Made by a program: the position numbers and the translations under genes | The notes under the pieces: model-generated | Database searches by the model: none | Told to the model about the DNA's origin: nothing | Seen by the model: the letters and a program-made list of their open reading frames with translations, nothing else | Assembly (NCBI GenBank): GCA_014378705.1 | Contig: JACMND010000133.1 | Coordinates: 1 to 32,688, forward strand | Source of the DNA: Pedobacter sp. | Lineage (GTDB): Bacteria; Bacteroidota; Bacteroidia; Sphingobacteriales; Sphingobacteriaceae | Reading direction: 5' to 3' | DNA length: 32,688 nucleotides | Shown: positions 1 through 9,420 of the stretch, in pieces | Layout: every line of letters starts with the position of its first letter | Position numbering within the stretch: position 1 is the stretch's first letter

Positions 1-2043
1 ATGGCTTATAATCTCATTGTTAAAAATAACAAATTGTATTCATCCTATTACGGACCAAAAGCGTCACATCCAGAACAGGATTATCCGGAATTTATAGAGC
101 GGTTGGAAGTGCCCGTTAGAGGCGGGGAAGCTAATAAAACACCGCAACTGGAGATAGAATTTAAGGATGGCACACGCGATCTGGATTTGATGTACGAAGG
201 ATGGAGTGAATCCAAAGAAGGAGATTATGTAACATTGAGAATTGATCAGAAAGACACCTATTTCCCACTGGTGATTTCGTCTTTTTACCGTATACTTCCT
301 GAATACGATATAATTGAAAAGTGGCTGGAAATAAAAAATTTAGGTACTGAAGTGATTAAGATTGATAACGCACTCTCTGGATCCTTATGGCTTCCTCCGG
401 CAGAATATGAGCTTTTGCAATATTCAGGGCTTTGGGGGCAAGAATTTCAACCGAAATCCAGCGAGTTAACTCAGGGTCGTAAGATTTTTGAAGTAAGAGA
501 TTTCAAGAGTTATGGTTCTTCGTTATTCTCGGTTGGCCTAAAAAATAATTTAACAGAAGATAAAGCCGCTGTATGGTATGGCCAGTTACATTACAGTGGA
601 AATTGGAAAGTAGAGCTGGATAAACAAGCTGATGGAAGTCTGCAGATTCTTAGTGGAATTAATTTTTGGGATACCGATTGGAATTTGCGCTCTCATGAAG
701 TATTTAAGACCCCAAAATTTTCTTTTGGATATACAGATAATGGTTTAGGTGAAGTTTCCAGAAACTTTTCGGCTTATATCCGAAATGTGCTCTTGCCCAA
801 TAAAGATGGCAAAAATAAAAAAGTTCGTCCGGTTATTTACAATAGCTGGTATGCTACTGAATTTGATGTTAACGAAAAACAGCAACTGGCACTCGCAAAA
901 GTCGCAAAAAAAATTGGAGTTGAAACGTTTGTGATTGATGATGGTTGGTTCAAGGGAAGAGTTGATGATAAAGGAGGGCTGGGTGATTGGACTGTAGACA
1001 AGAATAAATTTCCAAATGGTTTAAATCCCATGATTAAAAAGATTAACGAAATGGGAATGGATTTTGGTATTTGGGTAGAGCCGGAAATGGTAAATCCAAA
1101 CAGTGATCTTTATCGTTCTCATCCCGATTGGGTCATGCATTTCAATAATCGGAATAGAACTACCGGCCGCAATCAATTGATACTTAATTTGGCACGTGAA
1201 GATGTATATCAATACTTATATGACTCCTTGCACAAGCTATTGACTGAAAATAATATTAAGTATTTGAAATGGGATATGAATAAAACGCTTACTGAACCCG
1301 GATGGCCTGACGCGGATCCATTAATGAGAAAGGAAGTAAGAATTCGATATGTTAACAATGTGTACCGCTTGGTTGATTCTTTAAGGAAAGAATTTCCGGA
1401 TGTTTGGTTGGAAAATTGTTCAAGTGGTGGGGGAAGGGTTGACTTAGGGATGTTTTCAAGAATGGACGTAGTATGGGCAAGTGATAATATCGATCCATTG
1501 GATAGGATTTTTATTCAATACGGCTATTTAAGTGCTTTTCCAGCCAATACGATGGTTAGCTGGACAGGCAAAGAAAATTGGCATGACAATAATTATCCAT
1601 TAGATTTTAGGTTTAATGTAGCGATGAGCGGAGTTTTAGGAATAGGCAATGATATTACAAAATGGGGAAATGGAGAAGTGGAAACTGCCTCAAGAAAAAT
1701 TACCGAATATAAATCAATTAGAAACGTAACACAAAATGGAACATTGTATCGTATTGCCTCACCTTTTACAAGTGCACGCTCCTCTCTGCAATATGTTAGT
1801 GATGATAAGTCTGAAACAGTGGTGTTTTGTTATCAATTAGCCGATCAGCTAAAAGGAAGTTCTGCTTTTCCTGTTGTAAGCGAACAATTGAAACTGCAAG
1901 GCTTAAATGCAAAAGCAACATATACTGTTAAAGCCGGGAATGACAAAAAAACATACACCGGCGAAGAACTAATGCAGAATGGAATTACATGGCCTGTAAA
2001 AGGTACCTTTAATTCAATTATTCTAAGTTTTATATCCAATTAA
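1..2043 (+). CDS. GH36 alpha-galactosidase
   Basis: Likely hydrolyses terminal alpha-1,6-galactosyl residues from oligosaccharides such as melibiose or raffinose in the cytoplasm. The 680-residue frame has an N-terminal beta-sandwich followed by a (beta/alpha)8 barrel. Barrel motifs include FVIDDGWFKGR (about 310-320), YLKWDMNK with the expected nucleophile Asp425, and the SSGGGRVDLG...WASDN segment with the expected acid/base Asp495. All key family residues are present. The ATG is the first base of the window, so extra N-terminal residues or a signal peptide upstream cannot be excluded; none is visible. It is convergent with the AraC regulator, and the galM-transporter run lies beyond, fitting galactoside use. 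Family assignment is firm; exact substrate is inferred. Confidence 0.93.
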   Translation: MAYNLIVKNNKLYSSYYGPKASHPEQDYPEFIERLEVPVRGGEANKTPQLEIEFKDGTRDLDLMYEGWSESKEGDYVTLRIDQKDTYFPLVISSFYRILPEYDIIEKWLEIKNLGTEVIKIDNALSGSLWLPPAEYELLQYSGLWGQEFQPKSSELTQGRKIFEVRDFKSYGSSLFSVGLKNNLTEDKAAVWYGQLHYSGNWKVELDKQADGSLQILSGINFWDTDWNLRSHEVFKTPKFSFGYTDNGLGEVSRNFSAYIRNVLLPNKDGKNKKVRPVIYNSWYATEFDVNEKQQLALAKVAKKIGVETFVIDDGWFKGRVDDKGGLGDWTVDKNKFPNGLNPMIKKINEMGMDFGIWVEPEMVNPNSDLYRSHPDWVMHFNNRNRTTGRNQLILNLAREDVYQYLYDSLHKLLTENNIKYLKWDMNKTLTEPGWPDADPLMRKEVRIRYVNNVYRLVDSLRKEFPDVWLENCSSGGGRVDLGMFSRMDVVWASDNIDPLDRIFIQYGYLSAFPANTMVSWTGKENWHDNNYPLDFRFNVAMSGVLGIGNDITKWGNGEVETASRKITEYKSIRNVTQNGTLYRIASPFTSARSSLQYVSDDKSETVVFCYQLADQLKGSSAFPVVSEQLKLQGLNAKATYTVKAGNDKKTYTGEELMQNGITWPVKGTFNSIILSFISN

Positions 2044-2058
2044 TGAATAAATAATTGA

Positions 2059-2090
2059 AACTAATTAGATAAAACGATTAGTTGCTTTTT
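2059..2090 (+). terminator. putative terminator after alpha-galactosidase
   Basis: Inverted repeat AACTAAT (2059-2065) / ATTAGTT (2077-2083) with an 11-base loop, followed by a run of five T at 2086-2090. It lies 16 bases after the stop codon and 28 before the end of the convergent AraC gene. The stem is AT-rich and so weak. Confidence 0.5.
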
Positions 2091-2117
2091 AATCACTATG
2101 TTTTTAAGACTGAGGCG

Positions 2118-3026
2118 CTACTTAGTATGCAGGTTTTTGTATTTTAATGGAGATAAACCGATGATATTCCTGAATAATCTTGAAAAATAGTATTGATCAT
2201 CAAATCCAAGTTCTGTACATATCTCTTTAATACTTCTGTCTGTAAAATACAGGCATTGGCAAGCCTTCTGAATTTTAAGTTGATTAAAATAGTTAATGGG
2301 CGATGAACCTGTTTTTCTTTTAAAAGTCCTGCAATAGTGAGAAACTGAAATATTTTGCTGTTTTGATAGCTCCTCAATACCTAACTTCTCGTTTATGTTT
2401 TTTCTCATAAACAAAATAGAGTTACTTATTGAATCTGTATTATATATTGCAGGATTTGCTTCTTTATAATAGACAAAAGAAGAAACAAAATGTAATAAAT
2501 TAATATTTGCGATTTCTGTTTCCCTTTCATTAAAACTATGCTCAATTGTTGAATAGATCTGTTCAAATAGTTTTATCCTGTTTTCATCGTAGGATATAGG
2601 ATGAACCAAAAGCTGGTTGTTTTGAAGGAAACGTTCGTAAATTTTGGCTGAAATATCTCCTGTAAAGTGAATCCAGTAAATACTCCATGGATTACCTTCA
2701 TTGCTATTATATCTGTGAGGAATATTTTTTGGAATGATGAAATAAGTATTTGGATGTAATTCATATTGTGTTCCGTTGATAAAGATGTATCCTCCTCCAT
2801 CGGTACAATAAATCAGGATATACTGGGCGCTTCCTGTTTTTCTTTCTCTTTCATGATTAGTTGCCTTCGGATAATGCCCTATTGCAGTAAGGTAAAAATT
2901 TCTAATTATGGGATTTACAGCGATTTTACGTTTAATATTCGGCGGAATAATGATCATTTTCTGACCAACAAAACCTTCTTTTATTCTTTTTTTTTGCTCA
3001 TTTACCTGAAGATGCACTCTTGTCAT
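2118..3026 (-). CDS. AraC family transcriptional regulator
   Basis: A DNA-binding regulator that probably senses a sugar. The 302 residues split into an N-terminal cupin-type AraC ligand-binding domain (about 40-180; QYILIYCTDGGGYIFING, then HPNTYFIIPKNIPHRY) and a C-terminal pair of AraC helix-turn-helix motifs (about 205-300; IEELSKQQNISVSHYCRTFK and the signature IKEICTELGFDDQYYFSRLF). The first Met follows a reasonable spacer. Met24 (MIIIPPN) is a possible internal start but would cut the conserved lead-in. It is divergent from galM with a 219-bp shared control region and convergent with the alpha-galactosidase, so these sugar genes are its likely targets; this is inference from position. 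Confidence 0.92.
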   Translation of the reverse strand: MTRVHLQVNEQKKRIKEGFVGQKMIIIPPNIKRKIAVNPIIRNFYLTAIGHYPKATNHERERKTGSAQYILIYCTDGGGYIFINGTQYELHPNTYFIIPKNIPHRYNSNEGNPWSIYWIHFTGDISAKIYERFLQNNQLLVHPISYDENRIKLFEQIYSTIEHSFNERETEIANINLLHFVSSFVYYKEANPAIYNTDSISNSILFMRKNINEKLGIEELSKQQNISVSHYCRTFKRKTGSSPINYFNQLKIQKACQCLYFTDRSIKEICTELGFDDQYYFSRLFRNIIGLSPLKYKNLHTK

Positions 3027-3104
3027 GATTGAATTAATTTATAATCAGAAAACGATATGATCCATTTCCAAATTGCAAAAATTGGTAGCTTAAAAAAGTA
3101 ATAT

Positions 3105-3142
3105 TATCCATTCTTTTTAAAACTTCATCCATTTAAAAATAC
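3105..3142. promoter_or_regulatory. candidate AraC-type direct-repeat operator
   Basis: Two similar sites, TATCCATTCTTTTTAAAA (from 3105) and CATCCATTTAAAAATAC (from 3126), sit 21 bp apart in the divergent araC-galM intergenic region. A further TCCATTT lies at 3061. A two-helical-turn spacing of direct half-sites is typical of AraC-family operators. The region is AT-rich, so chance similarity is possible. No clear TAnnTTTG promoter element was found between the genes. Confidence 0.25.
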
Positions 3143-3245
3143 AGCGTTTCGTAATAAGTTTATAAAAGCATTATTGATAAGGAATTTTTTACATAAAAGA
3201 TCTTGATTATTATTACCAGGTATTCAAATTATCTGATTTATATCC

Positions 3246-4280
3246 ATGAGTAAAATTTCATATCACCTTTGGGGTATTCATAAAACTGAGAAAATTTTTT
3301 TATTTAAGATTGAGAATAATAATGGTTCCTACATTGAACTTACAAATTACGGTGCAACACTGGTTTCGATTCATGTTCCTGACCGGGCAAATGAATTGGG
3401 GAATGTAATACTTGGGTTTCCGGAACTGGAGGGTTACGTGGATGATAACTGCTATATTGGTTCCACCATCGGACGTTTTGCAAACAGGATTGATCAAGCC
3501 AAATTTGTAATTGATGAAACAACCTATAATTTAGAAGATAATGATAATGGCAATACCAATCATGGAGGCAAAAGTGGGTTTAATACTAAAATTTTCAACT
3601 TTAGTATTGAGGGAAATGTACTTGCCTTTACTCTATTAAGTACAGACGGAGAGGGAGGATTTCCCGGAAACCTTAAATTAAAGGTAAGTTATCAATGGAA
3701 TGAGCATAATGAGCTTCTGATTGATTACACAGCAAGCTCAGACAAGAAAACGATAGCCAATTTTACCAATCACGCGTACTTTAATTTAACCGGAGGCAAT
3801 GAAAATATTCTAAATCATAAACTTACCATTTATTCTGACCTGTATTTGGAGTTGAAAGCTAATTATATACCAACCGGATCCATTGTTCCTGCCGCTGATC
3901 TGTCTTTCAATCAAAATAAAATCAAAGAAAGAATTTCCATTATTAACGATCACATTTCGGGATTGAACACCTGTTATTTACTTGATAAAAAAGATAAGGG
4001 ATTTATAGTACCTGCCTGCGTATTAACCGATCAGCAATCTGGCAGAATTTTAGAAGTTTTTACTTCTTATCCGGGTATCTTATTATATACCGGTGATTAT
4101 TTGAATAGCAATCATAGGGGCAATTCATCCAGGCTCTTAGAACCTTTTGACGGCCTGTGCCTGGAATGCCAATATTTACCAGATAGCCCAAATCACCCAA
4201 ATTTCCCGTCAACAATTTTAAATCCAAAAGAGATATATAAACAAAGTATCATTTTTAAATTTAGTACCAGCATTTCATAG
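3246..4280 (+). CDS. galM: aldose 1-epimerase (galactose mutarotase)
   Basis: Interconverts alpha and beta anomers of galactose or glucose, feeding the Leloir pathway. The 344-residue protein matches the usual GalM length. Visible family motifs are GATLVSIHVPDR, IGRFANRI, NHGG with His106, NHAYFNL with His176 (expected acid), and LECQYLPDSPNHP with Glu307 (expected base). There is no signal peptide, so it should be cytoplasmic, unlike the lipoprotein mutarotases common in Bacteroidota. It is the first gene of a co-directional run with an MFS sugar carrier and a DUF5107-TPR protein, and is divergent from the AraC regulator. The neighbouring alpha-galactosidase would release the galactose it acts on. 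Confidence 0.93.
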   Translation: MSKISYHLWGIHKTEKIFLFKIENNNGSYIELTNYGATLVSIHVPDRANELGNVILGFPELEGYVDDNCYIGSTIGRFANRIDQAKFVIDETTYNLEDNDNGNTNHGGKSGFNTKIFNFSIEGNVLAFTLLSTDGEGGFPGNLKLKVSYQWNEHNELLIDYTASSDKKTIANFTNHAYFNLTGGNENILNHKLTIYSDLYLELKANYIPTGSIVPAADLSFNQNKIKERISIINDHISGLNTCYLLDKKDKGFIVPACVLTDQQSGRILEVFTSYPGILLYTGDYLNSNHRGNSSRLLEPFDGLCLECQYLPDSPNHPNFPSTILNPKEIYKQSIIFKFSTSIS

Positions 4281-4432
4281 TAACGCAATTTATCCTGCAG
4301 ATCACCTTACTAAATAACCGAATATTTAATTGAAGATTTATGCCAGAGGTTAATTAGGTAAGTGTTTAAAACGAATGAGCCTACTATGCAAATTTCAATA
4401 AAATTTTAACTTTAAAATAGCCAAGATTTAAA

Positions 4433-5821
4433 ATGCTTAAGTCAACTGAAACCTTCAATAGTAATTATATTATTGGTATCTCCTTTATCTCTGCCTTAGG
4501 CGGGTACCTGTTCGGTTTTGACTTTGCCGTAATATCCGGGGCTTTGCCTTTTTTGCGAACCCAATTTATGCTTGATGCGTGGTGGGAAGGCTTTTTAACA
4601 GGATCTTTAGCATTGGGATGCATTGCAGGAAGCTTAATTGCAGGAAACTTAGCAGATCGCTATGGAAGAAAACCAGGCTTAATGTTAGCTGCGTTTATTT
4701 TTGCCATCTCCTCAATTGGAATCGCGTTTTCGTCAGGGCTACCTTTTTTTATTGTCATGCGTTTTGCCGCCGGAATTGGGGTAGGTATGGCATCCATGCT
4801 TTGTCCAATGTATATCGCTGAAATTTCTCCTGCAAAAGTTAGAGGTCGTAATGTTGCAATTAACCAGCTGACTATCGTTATTGGCATTCTGGTTACTAAT
4901 CTGGTAAATTATTTTCTTGCGGATACAGGCCCTGATGCCTGGAGATGGATGTTTGGGCTGGGCGTGATTCCTTCCGTTATTTTCCTAATTGGAGTAATCT
5001 GGTTGCCGGAAAGTCCAAGATGGCTCTTGAAAGACGGTCAGGAAGGGAAGGCTAAATTAGTATTGGATAAAATTGGATCAGCCTCATTTGTAGATACAAC
5101 CTTTAAAGCTATTCAGAAATCCTTAACAGGAACAAAAAAGCAATCTTATAAAGCCTTATTTGAAAAGAGTGTACGACCAGCAGTAACACTTGGAATTACA
5201 TTGGCTGTATTTCAACAATTCTGCGGAATCAATGTGGTGTTTAATTATACCTCAACAATATTTGAATCCGCAGGTGCTAATTTAAATCGGCAGCTCTTTG
5301 AAACGGTAGCAATTGGTGTAGTTAACCTGGCTTTTACACTTCTGGCCATGTGGCAGGTAGATAAGTTAGGTCGCCGGCCATTGATGCTGATCGGTTCATT
5401 AGGCTTGTCTGTTGTATATATTATATTGGCATTTCTTCTTCAAAACCACTATCCAGTCGCAATGGTTTCTGTTTTTGTATTAGTCGCCATCAGCTTGTAT
5501 GCCATTTCTTTAGCCCCGGTTACATGGGTGCTGATTTCAGAAATTTTCCCAAATAGAATACGGGGTGTCGCTTCATCTGTAGCTATCGTTTCACTATGGG
5601 GAGCCTATTTTATACTCGTATTTACTTTCCCCATTTTAGCAAAGAAACTAGGAACTTACGGTCCATTTTACCTGTATGCAGCTATCTGTTTCCTGGGTTT
5701 TCTATTTATTAAGAAGAAAGTAAAAGAGACAAAAGGGCAAACATTAGAAGAGCTTGAAGATAATCTAATAACTAACAGTCATTCTGATAGTTCTGTTAAT
5801 CGGGCTTTAAAAGAAGAGTAA
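4433..5821 (+). CDS. MFS sugar:H+ symporter (sugar porter family)
   Basis: Inner-membrane carrier of the sugar porter branch of the major facilitator superfamily (XylE/GalP type), 462 residues with about 12 hydrophobic segments. Family signatures are present in order: GGYLFGFDFAVISGALPF in TM1, ADRYGRKPG after TM2, PESPRWLLKDG after TM6, QQFCGINVVFNYTSTIFE in TM7, DKLGRRPLM after TM8, PVTWVLISEIFPNRIRG in TM10, and KETKGQTLEELE at the C-terminus. It follows galM by 152 bp and precedes the DUF5107 gene by 117 bp, all on one strand, which suggests co-expression. Substrate is inferred to be galactose, a galactoside or a related sugar; the sequence alone cannot settle it. Confidence 0.93.
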   Translation: MLKSTETFNSNYIIGISFISALGGYLFGFDFAVISGALPFLRTQFMLDAWWEGFLTGSLALGCIAGSLIAGNLADRYGRKPGLMLAAFIFAISSIGIAFSSGLPFFIVMRFAAGIGVGMASMLCPMYIAEISPAKVRGRNVAINQLTIVIGILVTNLVNYFLADTGPDAWRWMFGLGVIPSVIFLIGVIWLPESPRWLLKDGQEGKAKLVLDKIGSASFVDTTFKAIQKSLTGTKKQSYKALFEKSVRPAVTLGITLAVFQQFCGINVVFNYTSTIFESAGANLNRQLFETVAIGVVNLAFTLLAMWQVDKLGRRPLMLIGSLGLSVVYIILAFLLQNHYPVAMVSVFVLVAISLYAISLAPVTWVLISEIFPNRIRGVASSVAIVSLWGAYFILVFTFPILAKKLGTYGPFYLYAAICFLGFLFIKKKVKETKGQTLEELEDNLITNSHSDSSVNRALKEE

Positions 5822-5938
5822 ATCTAGCAATACTGGCAGAGTTTAGAACCCCATCAACGTTTTGTGAGTACCATTAAAAATGTACAAGTTGTGAATAAAT
5901 AGGGCTTAAAAACTTTCATTGCCACTCAAAAACAAATA

Positions 5939-8900
5939 ATGCTAATGGAAAAATCGTACGTAAAAGTTTGGGAAGAGAAGATTACCATACCTACTTATGG
6001 TATTGGCAAAGCCGATAAGAATCCGATGTTCTTTGAAAAACGGATTTATCAGGGAAGCAGTGGGGTTGTATATCCAAATCCAATTATTGAAAAAATAAAT
6101 GATGAAAAGGAAGATAAAGAGTACATCGGTTTATTCTTAGAGAACGAATATCTTAAAATCATGATCCTGCCAGAACTTGGGGGGAGGATTCAGATGGCTT
6201 ATGATAAAATAAAAGAAAGACATTTTATCTACTACAATCAGGTAATTAAACCAGCTTTAGTAGGATTAACCGGCCCATGGATCTCTGGGGGAATAGAATT
6301 TAACTGGCCTCAACATCATCGCCCAAGTACATTTAGTCCCATCGATTTTAAAATTGAAGAAAATGCAAACGGTAGCAAAACTGTTTGGGTGAATGAGGTA
6401 GAACAAATGTTTCATACCAAAGGAATGACCGGTTTTACATTGTATCCCGACAAGGCATATATTGAAATCAAGACCAAACTTTTTAATAGATCCAGCTTAC
6501 CTCAAACTTTTTTATGGTGGGCTAACCCCGCAGTAAAAGTTAATGATAACTATCAATCGGTTTTTCCACCAGATGTGAATGCCGTTTTTGATCATGGCAA
6601 GCGTGATGTTTCTACTTTTCCTATTGCCACAGGTACGTATTATAAAGTCGATTATTCGCCAGGTACAGATATTTCAATGTATAAAAACATACCTGTTCCA
6701 ACCTCTTATATGGCTATCAATTCTGATTATGATTTTGTTGGTGGCTACGAGCATGATAGCCAGGGAGGACTTCTTCATGTAGCCGATCATCATGTATCTC
6801 CGGGAAAGAAACAATGGACATGGGGCAATAGTGATTTTGGACAGGCCTGGGGTAGGAACCTTACAGATGAAGACGGTCCCTATATTGAGTTAATGACAGG
6901 TATGTTTACAGACAATCAACCGGATTTTTCATGGTTGATGCCTAATGAGGAAAAATCATTTACTCAGTATTTTTTGCCTTACCGGGAACTTGGGGTAGTT
7001 AAAAATGCTACCAAAGATATTCTTTTAGCCATCAATTTAATAGGTGATAAGGCTGTGTTAAAAATATATGTTACCTCAGTTCAAAACAATATAAATGTTA
7101 GCTTAAGCTACAAGGGCCAACCACTTTTTAAGCAACAGGTAAGCATTAATCCAAAAGAAGTTTATAAAAAAGAAATCTCTGTGGTAGCAGAAATGCAAGA
7201 GGATAAACTGTTATTGATTATTAGCGCAGCTTCAGGTAAAGAACTGATTAGATATGAGCCTGCATCAAATAAAAAAAATGATATTCCAGAGCCTGCAAAA
7301 CCAGCCTTGTATCCTGATGAAATTGATAGTAACGAGCAATTGTTTCTTACTGCTCAACATCTGGAACAATACCGCCACGCTACATACAGCCCTGTTCCTT
7401 ACTATGAAAAAGCCTTAGAAAGGGATCCAATAGATATTCGCAATAACAATGCTTTGGGTTTGTGGTACCTGAGAAGAGGGCAGTTTGCAAAAAGTGAAGG
7501 ATATTTTAAAAAAGCTATAGAAACAAGTACGCAGCGTAATCCAAATCCTTACGAAAGTGAGCCTCATTATAACCTGGGCTTATGTTTTAAGTTTCAGGAT
7601 CGGCAAAATGAAGCTTATAAATCATTTTATAAATCTACATGGAGCAATGGTTGGAAAGATAGTGGCTATTTTGCTTTAGCGCAAATTGATCTGGCCAGAG
7701 GCGATTTTGAACTTGCTTTGCAACACATCAATTTATGTATTGACAGCAATGCGAATAACAGTAAAGCCTACGTATTAAAATCTGCTGTATACCGGAATTT
7801 AGAGCAGTTTGAAACTTCAATCTTAATTTCTAAACTTGCTTTAGGTCGGGATCCTTTTAATCTGGGCGCCTTACATGAAACAGTATCTGCTTATCGATCC
7901 TTAGGGCAGCATACCCAAAGTAAAGGTGCATTGCATGAATTATTAAAGCTTTCCAGAGAATATGAGCAGAATTTTATAACTTATGCATTGGATTATGCTG
8001 CCGCCGGGCTATATGCTGAAGCTGCTAACCTATTAAACCACGCCATTAAAGTATCCAAAACAAGTCCATTGGTATATTATTACCTCGGATGGTTTAATCA
8101 TCAGTTAGGAAATAAACAACAAGCATTAACGTGGTTGAAAGAAGGAGCTTCTGCTGATTCCTACCTTTGTTTCCCCAACCGGCTGGAAGAGATTGAGGTT
8201 CTGCAGTTTGCTCTGAAATTAAATCCGTCTGATTCTAAAGCCCCTTATTATCTTGGGAATTTATTTTACGATAAACGACAATATCAGGACGCGATAGCCA
8301 ACTGGGAATTGTCAGTGCAAAGGGACAACAGTTTCCCAACGGCTTTAAGAAACCTGGGCATAGCCTGTTTTAATAAGCTTAATGATCCTGGAAAGGCATT
8401 GATGTATTTTGAAAAGGCATTTTCGCTGGATAAAACGGATGCACGTATTCTGATGGAGCTCAATCAATTGTATAAAAGATTGAATAGAACTCCAGAGGAC
8501 CGAAACCAATTTATGGAAGAAAATATTGATGCTGTTCTTCAAAGAGATGATGTCTATTTAGAACGCATTACTGCTCTTAATTTTATGAACGAGAATGAAA
8601 AAGCTTTGAAATTGATTAAAAACAGGCAATTTCATCCCTGGGAAGGAGGAGAGGGTAAAGTATCCGGACAATACGTTTACACCTTAATTCAATTGGCAAA
8701 AAAATATTTAGTCAAACAACGTTTTGTAGAAGCAATCCAGCTACTTGAGCAAGCACAGAGCTATCCATATAATTTAGGCGAGGGGAAACTTTTTGGAACT
8801 CAGGAAAATGATGTTTTCTATTGGTTAGGATGTGCTTATGAAGGATTGAAAGATGCTGAAACTTCCAAAGTTTATTTCCTTAAAGCAACTGTTGGTCTGG

Positions 8901-9286
8901 ATGAACCATCAGCTGCCATGTTTTATAATGATCAGCAGCCTGATAAAATATTCTACCAGGGCCTGGCCTGGAGAAAATTGGGTGAAAATGAAAAGGCAAC
9001 TCACATCTTTAATAAATTGGTTAAGTACGGTGATCAACATCTGAATGATCAGGTTCAGGTAGATTATTTTGCAGTATCATTGCCAAACATGTTGATTTTT
9101 GAAGATGATCTGAACGTAAGAAATAAAGCGCACTGTTATTTTATACAGGGCTTAGGTTACTTAGGACTTGAAAAAAGTACGGAGGCGAATCAGGCATTTT
9201 CAGAAGTATTATTGCTTGATGCAGAACATTTAGGATCAAAAACGCATCTGACGATGTCTAAACAACTCTCGGCATCGATGCAATAA
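5939..9286 (+). CDS. DUF5107 domain protein with C-terminal TPR array
   Basis: A 1115-residue protein of no proven function. Residues about 1-450 form a beta-rich region of the DUF5107 type, with the markers LPELGGRIQMAYDK, GGIEFNWPQHHRPSTF, LWWANPAVKV and QAWGRNLTDEDGPYIELM. These recall mutarotase-like sugar-binding folds. From about residue 480 to the end it is a long helical tetratricopeptide array (for example PYYEKALERDP, YNLGLCFKFQDRQNEAYKS, APYYLGNLFYDKRQYQDA). There is no signal peptide, so a cytoplasmic role is expected. Start could be 5939 or the second Met at 5945. Position behind galM and a sugar carrier implies a role in sugar processing, perhaps as an enzyme or a scaffold. Domain naming is from memory of the family. 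Confidence 0.85.
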   Translation: MLMEKSYVKVWEEKITIPTYGIGKADKNPMFFEKRIYQGSSGVVYPNPIIEKINDEKEDKEYIGLFLENEYLKIMILPELGGRIQMAYDKIKERHFIYYNQVIKPALVGLTGPWISGGIEFNWPQHHRPSTFSPIDFKIEENANGSKTVWVNEVEQMFHTKGMTGFTLYPDKAYIEIKTKLFNRSSLPQTFLWWANPAVKVNDNYQSVFPPDVNAVFDHGKRDVSTFPIATGTYYKVDYSPGTDISMYKNIPVPTSYMAINSDYDFVGGYEHDSQGGLLHVADHHVSPGKKQWTWGNSDFGQAWGRNLTDEDGPYIELMTGMFTDNQPDFSWLMPNEEKSFTQYFLPYRELGVVKNATKDILLAINLIGDKAVLKIYVTSVQNNINVSLSYKGQPLFKQQVSINPKEVYKKEISVVAEMQEDKLLLIISAASGKELIRYEPASNKKNDIPEPAKPALYPDEIDSNEQLFLTAQHLEQYRHATYSPVPYYEKALERDPIDIRNNNALGLWYLRRGQFAKSEGYFKKAIETSTQRNPNPYESEPHYNLGLCFKFQDRQNEAYKSFYKSTWSNGWKDSGYFALAQIDLARGDFELALQHINLCIDSNANNSKAYVLKSAVYRNLEQFETSILISKLALGRDPFNLGALHETVSAYRSLGQHTQSKGALHELLKLSREYEQNFITYALDYAAAGLYAEAANLLNHAIKVSKTSPLVYYYLGWFNHQLGNKQQALTWLKEGASADSYLCFPNRLEEIEVLQFALKLNPSDSKAPYYLGNLFYDKRQYQDAIANWELSVQRDNSFPTALRNLGIACFNKLNDPGKALMYFEKAFSLDKTDARILMELNQLYKRLNRTPEDRNQFMEENIDAVLQRDDVYLERITALNFMNENEKALKLIKNRQFHPWEGGEGKVSGQYVYTLIQLAKKYLVKQRFVEAIQLLEQAQSYPYNLGEGKLFGTQENDVFYWLGCAYEGLKDAETSKVYFLKATVGLDEPSAAMFYNDQQPDKIFYQGLAWRKLGENEKATHIFNKLVKYGDQHLNDQVQVDYFAVSLPNMLIFEDDLNVRNKAHCYFIQGLGYLGLEKSTEANQAFSEVLLLDAEHLGSKTHLTMSKQLSASMQ

Positions 9287-9420
9287 ATAAAATTTAAAAA
9301 CAGGCTTTAAATAAACAAACTTCGATTATACAGGCGTACTCAATTCTGCCTTTACCTTATCAGATCAAGAAACCTTTAGTAAAGGTAATTTTGGTAATTT
9401 TAAGACCCGCTAAAACCATA

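Noticed and set aside
9391-9420. Upstream start for the M28 peptidase
   Set aside because: It would place 10 residues before the signal peptide and overlaps a TAATTTTG promoter-like box; the ATG at 9421 or 9427 is favoured.
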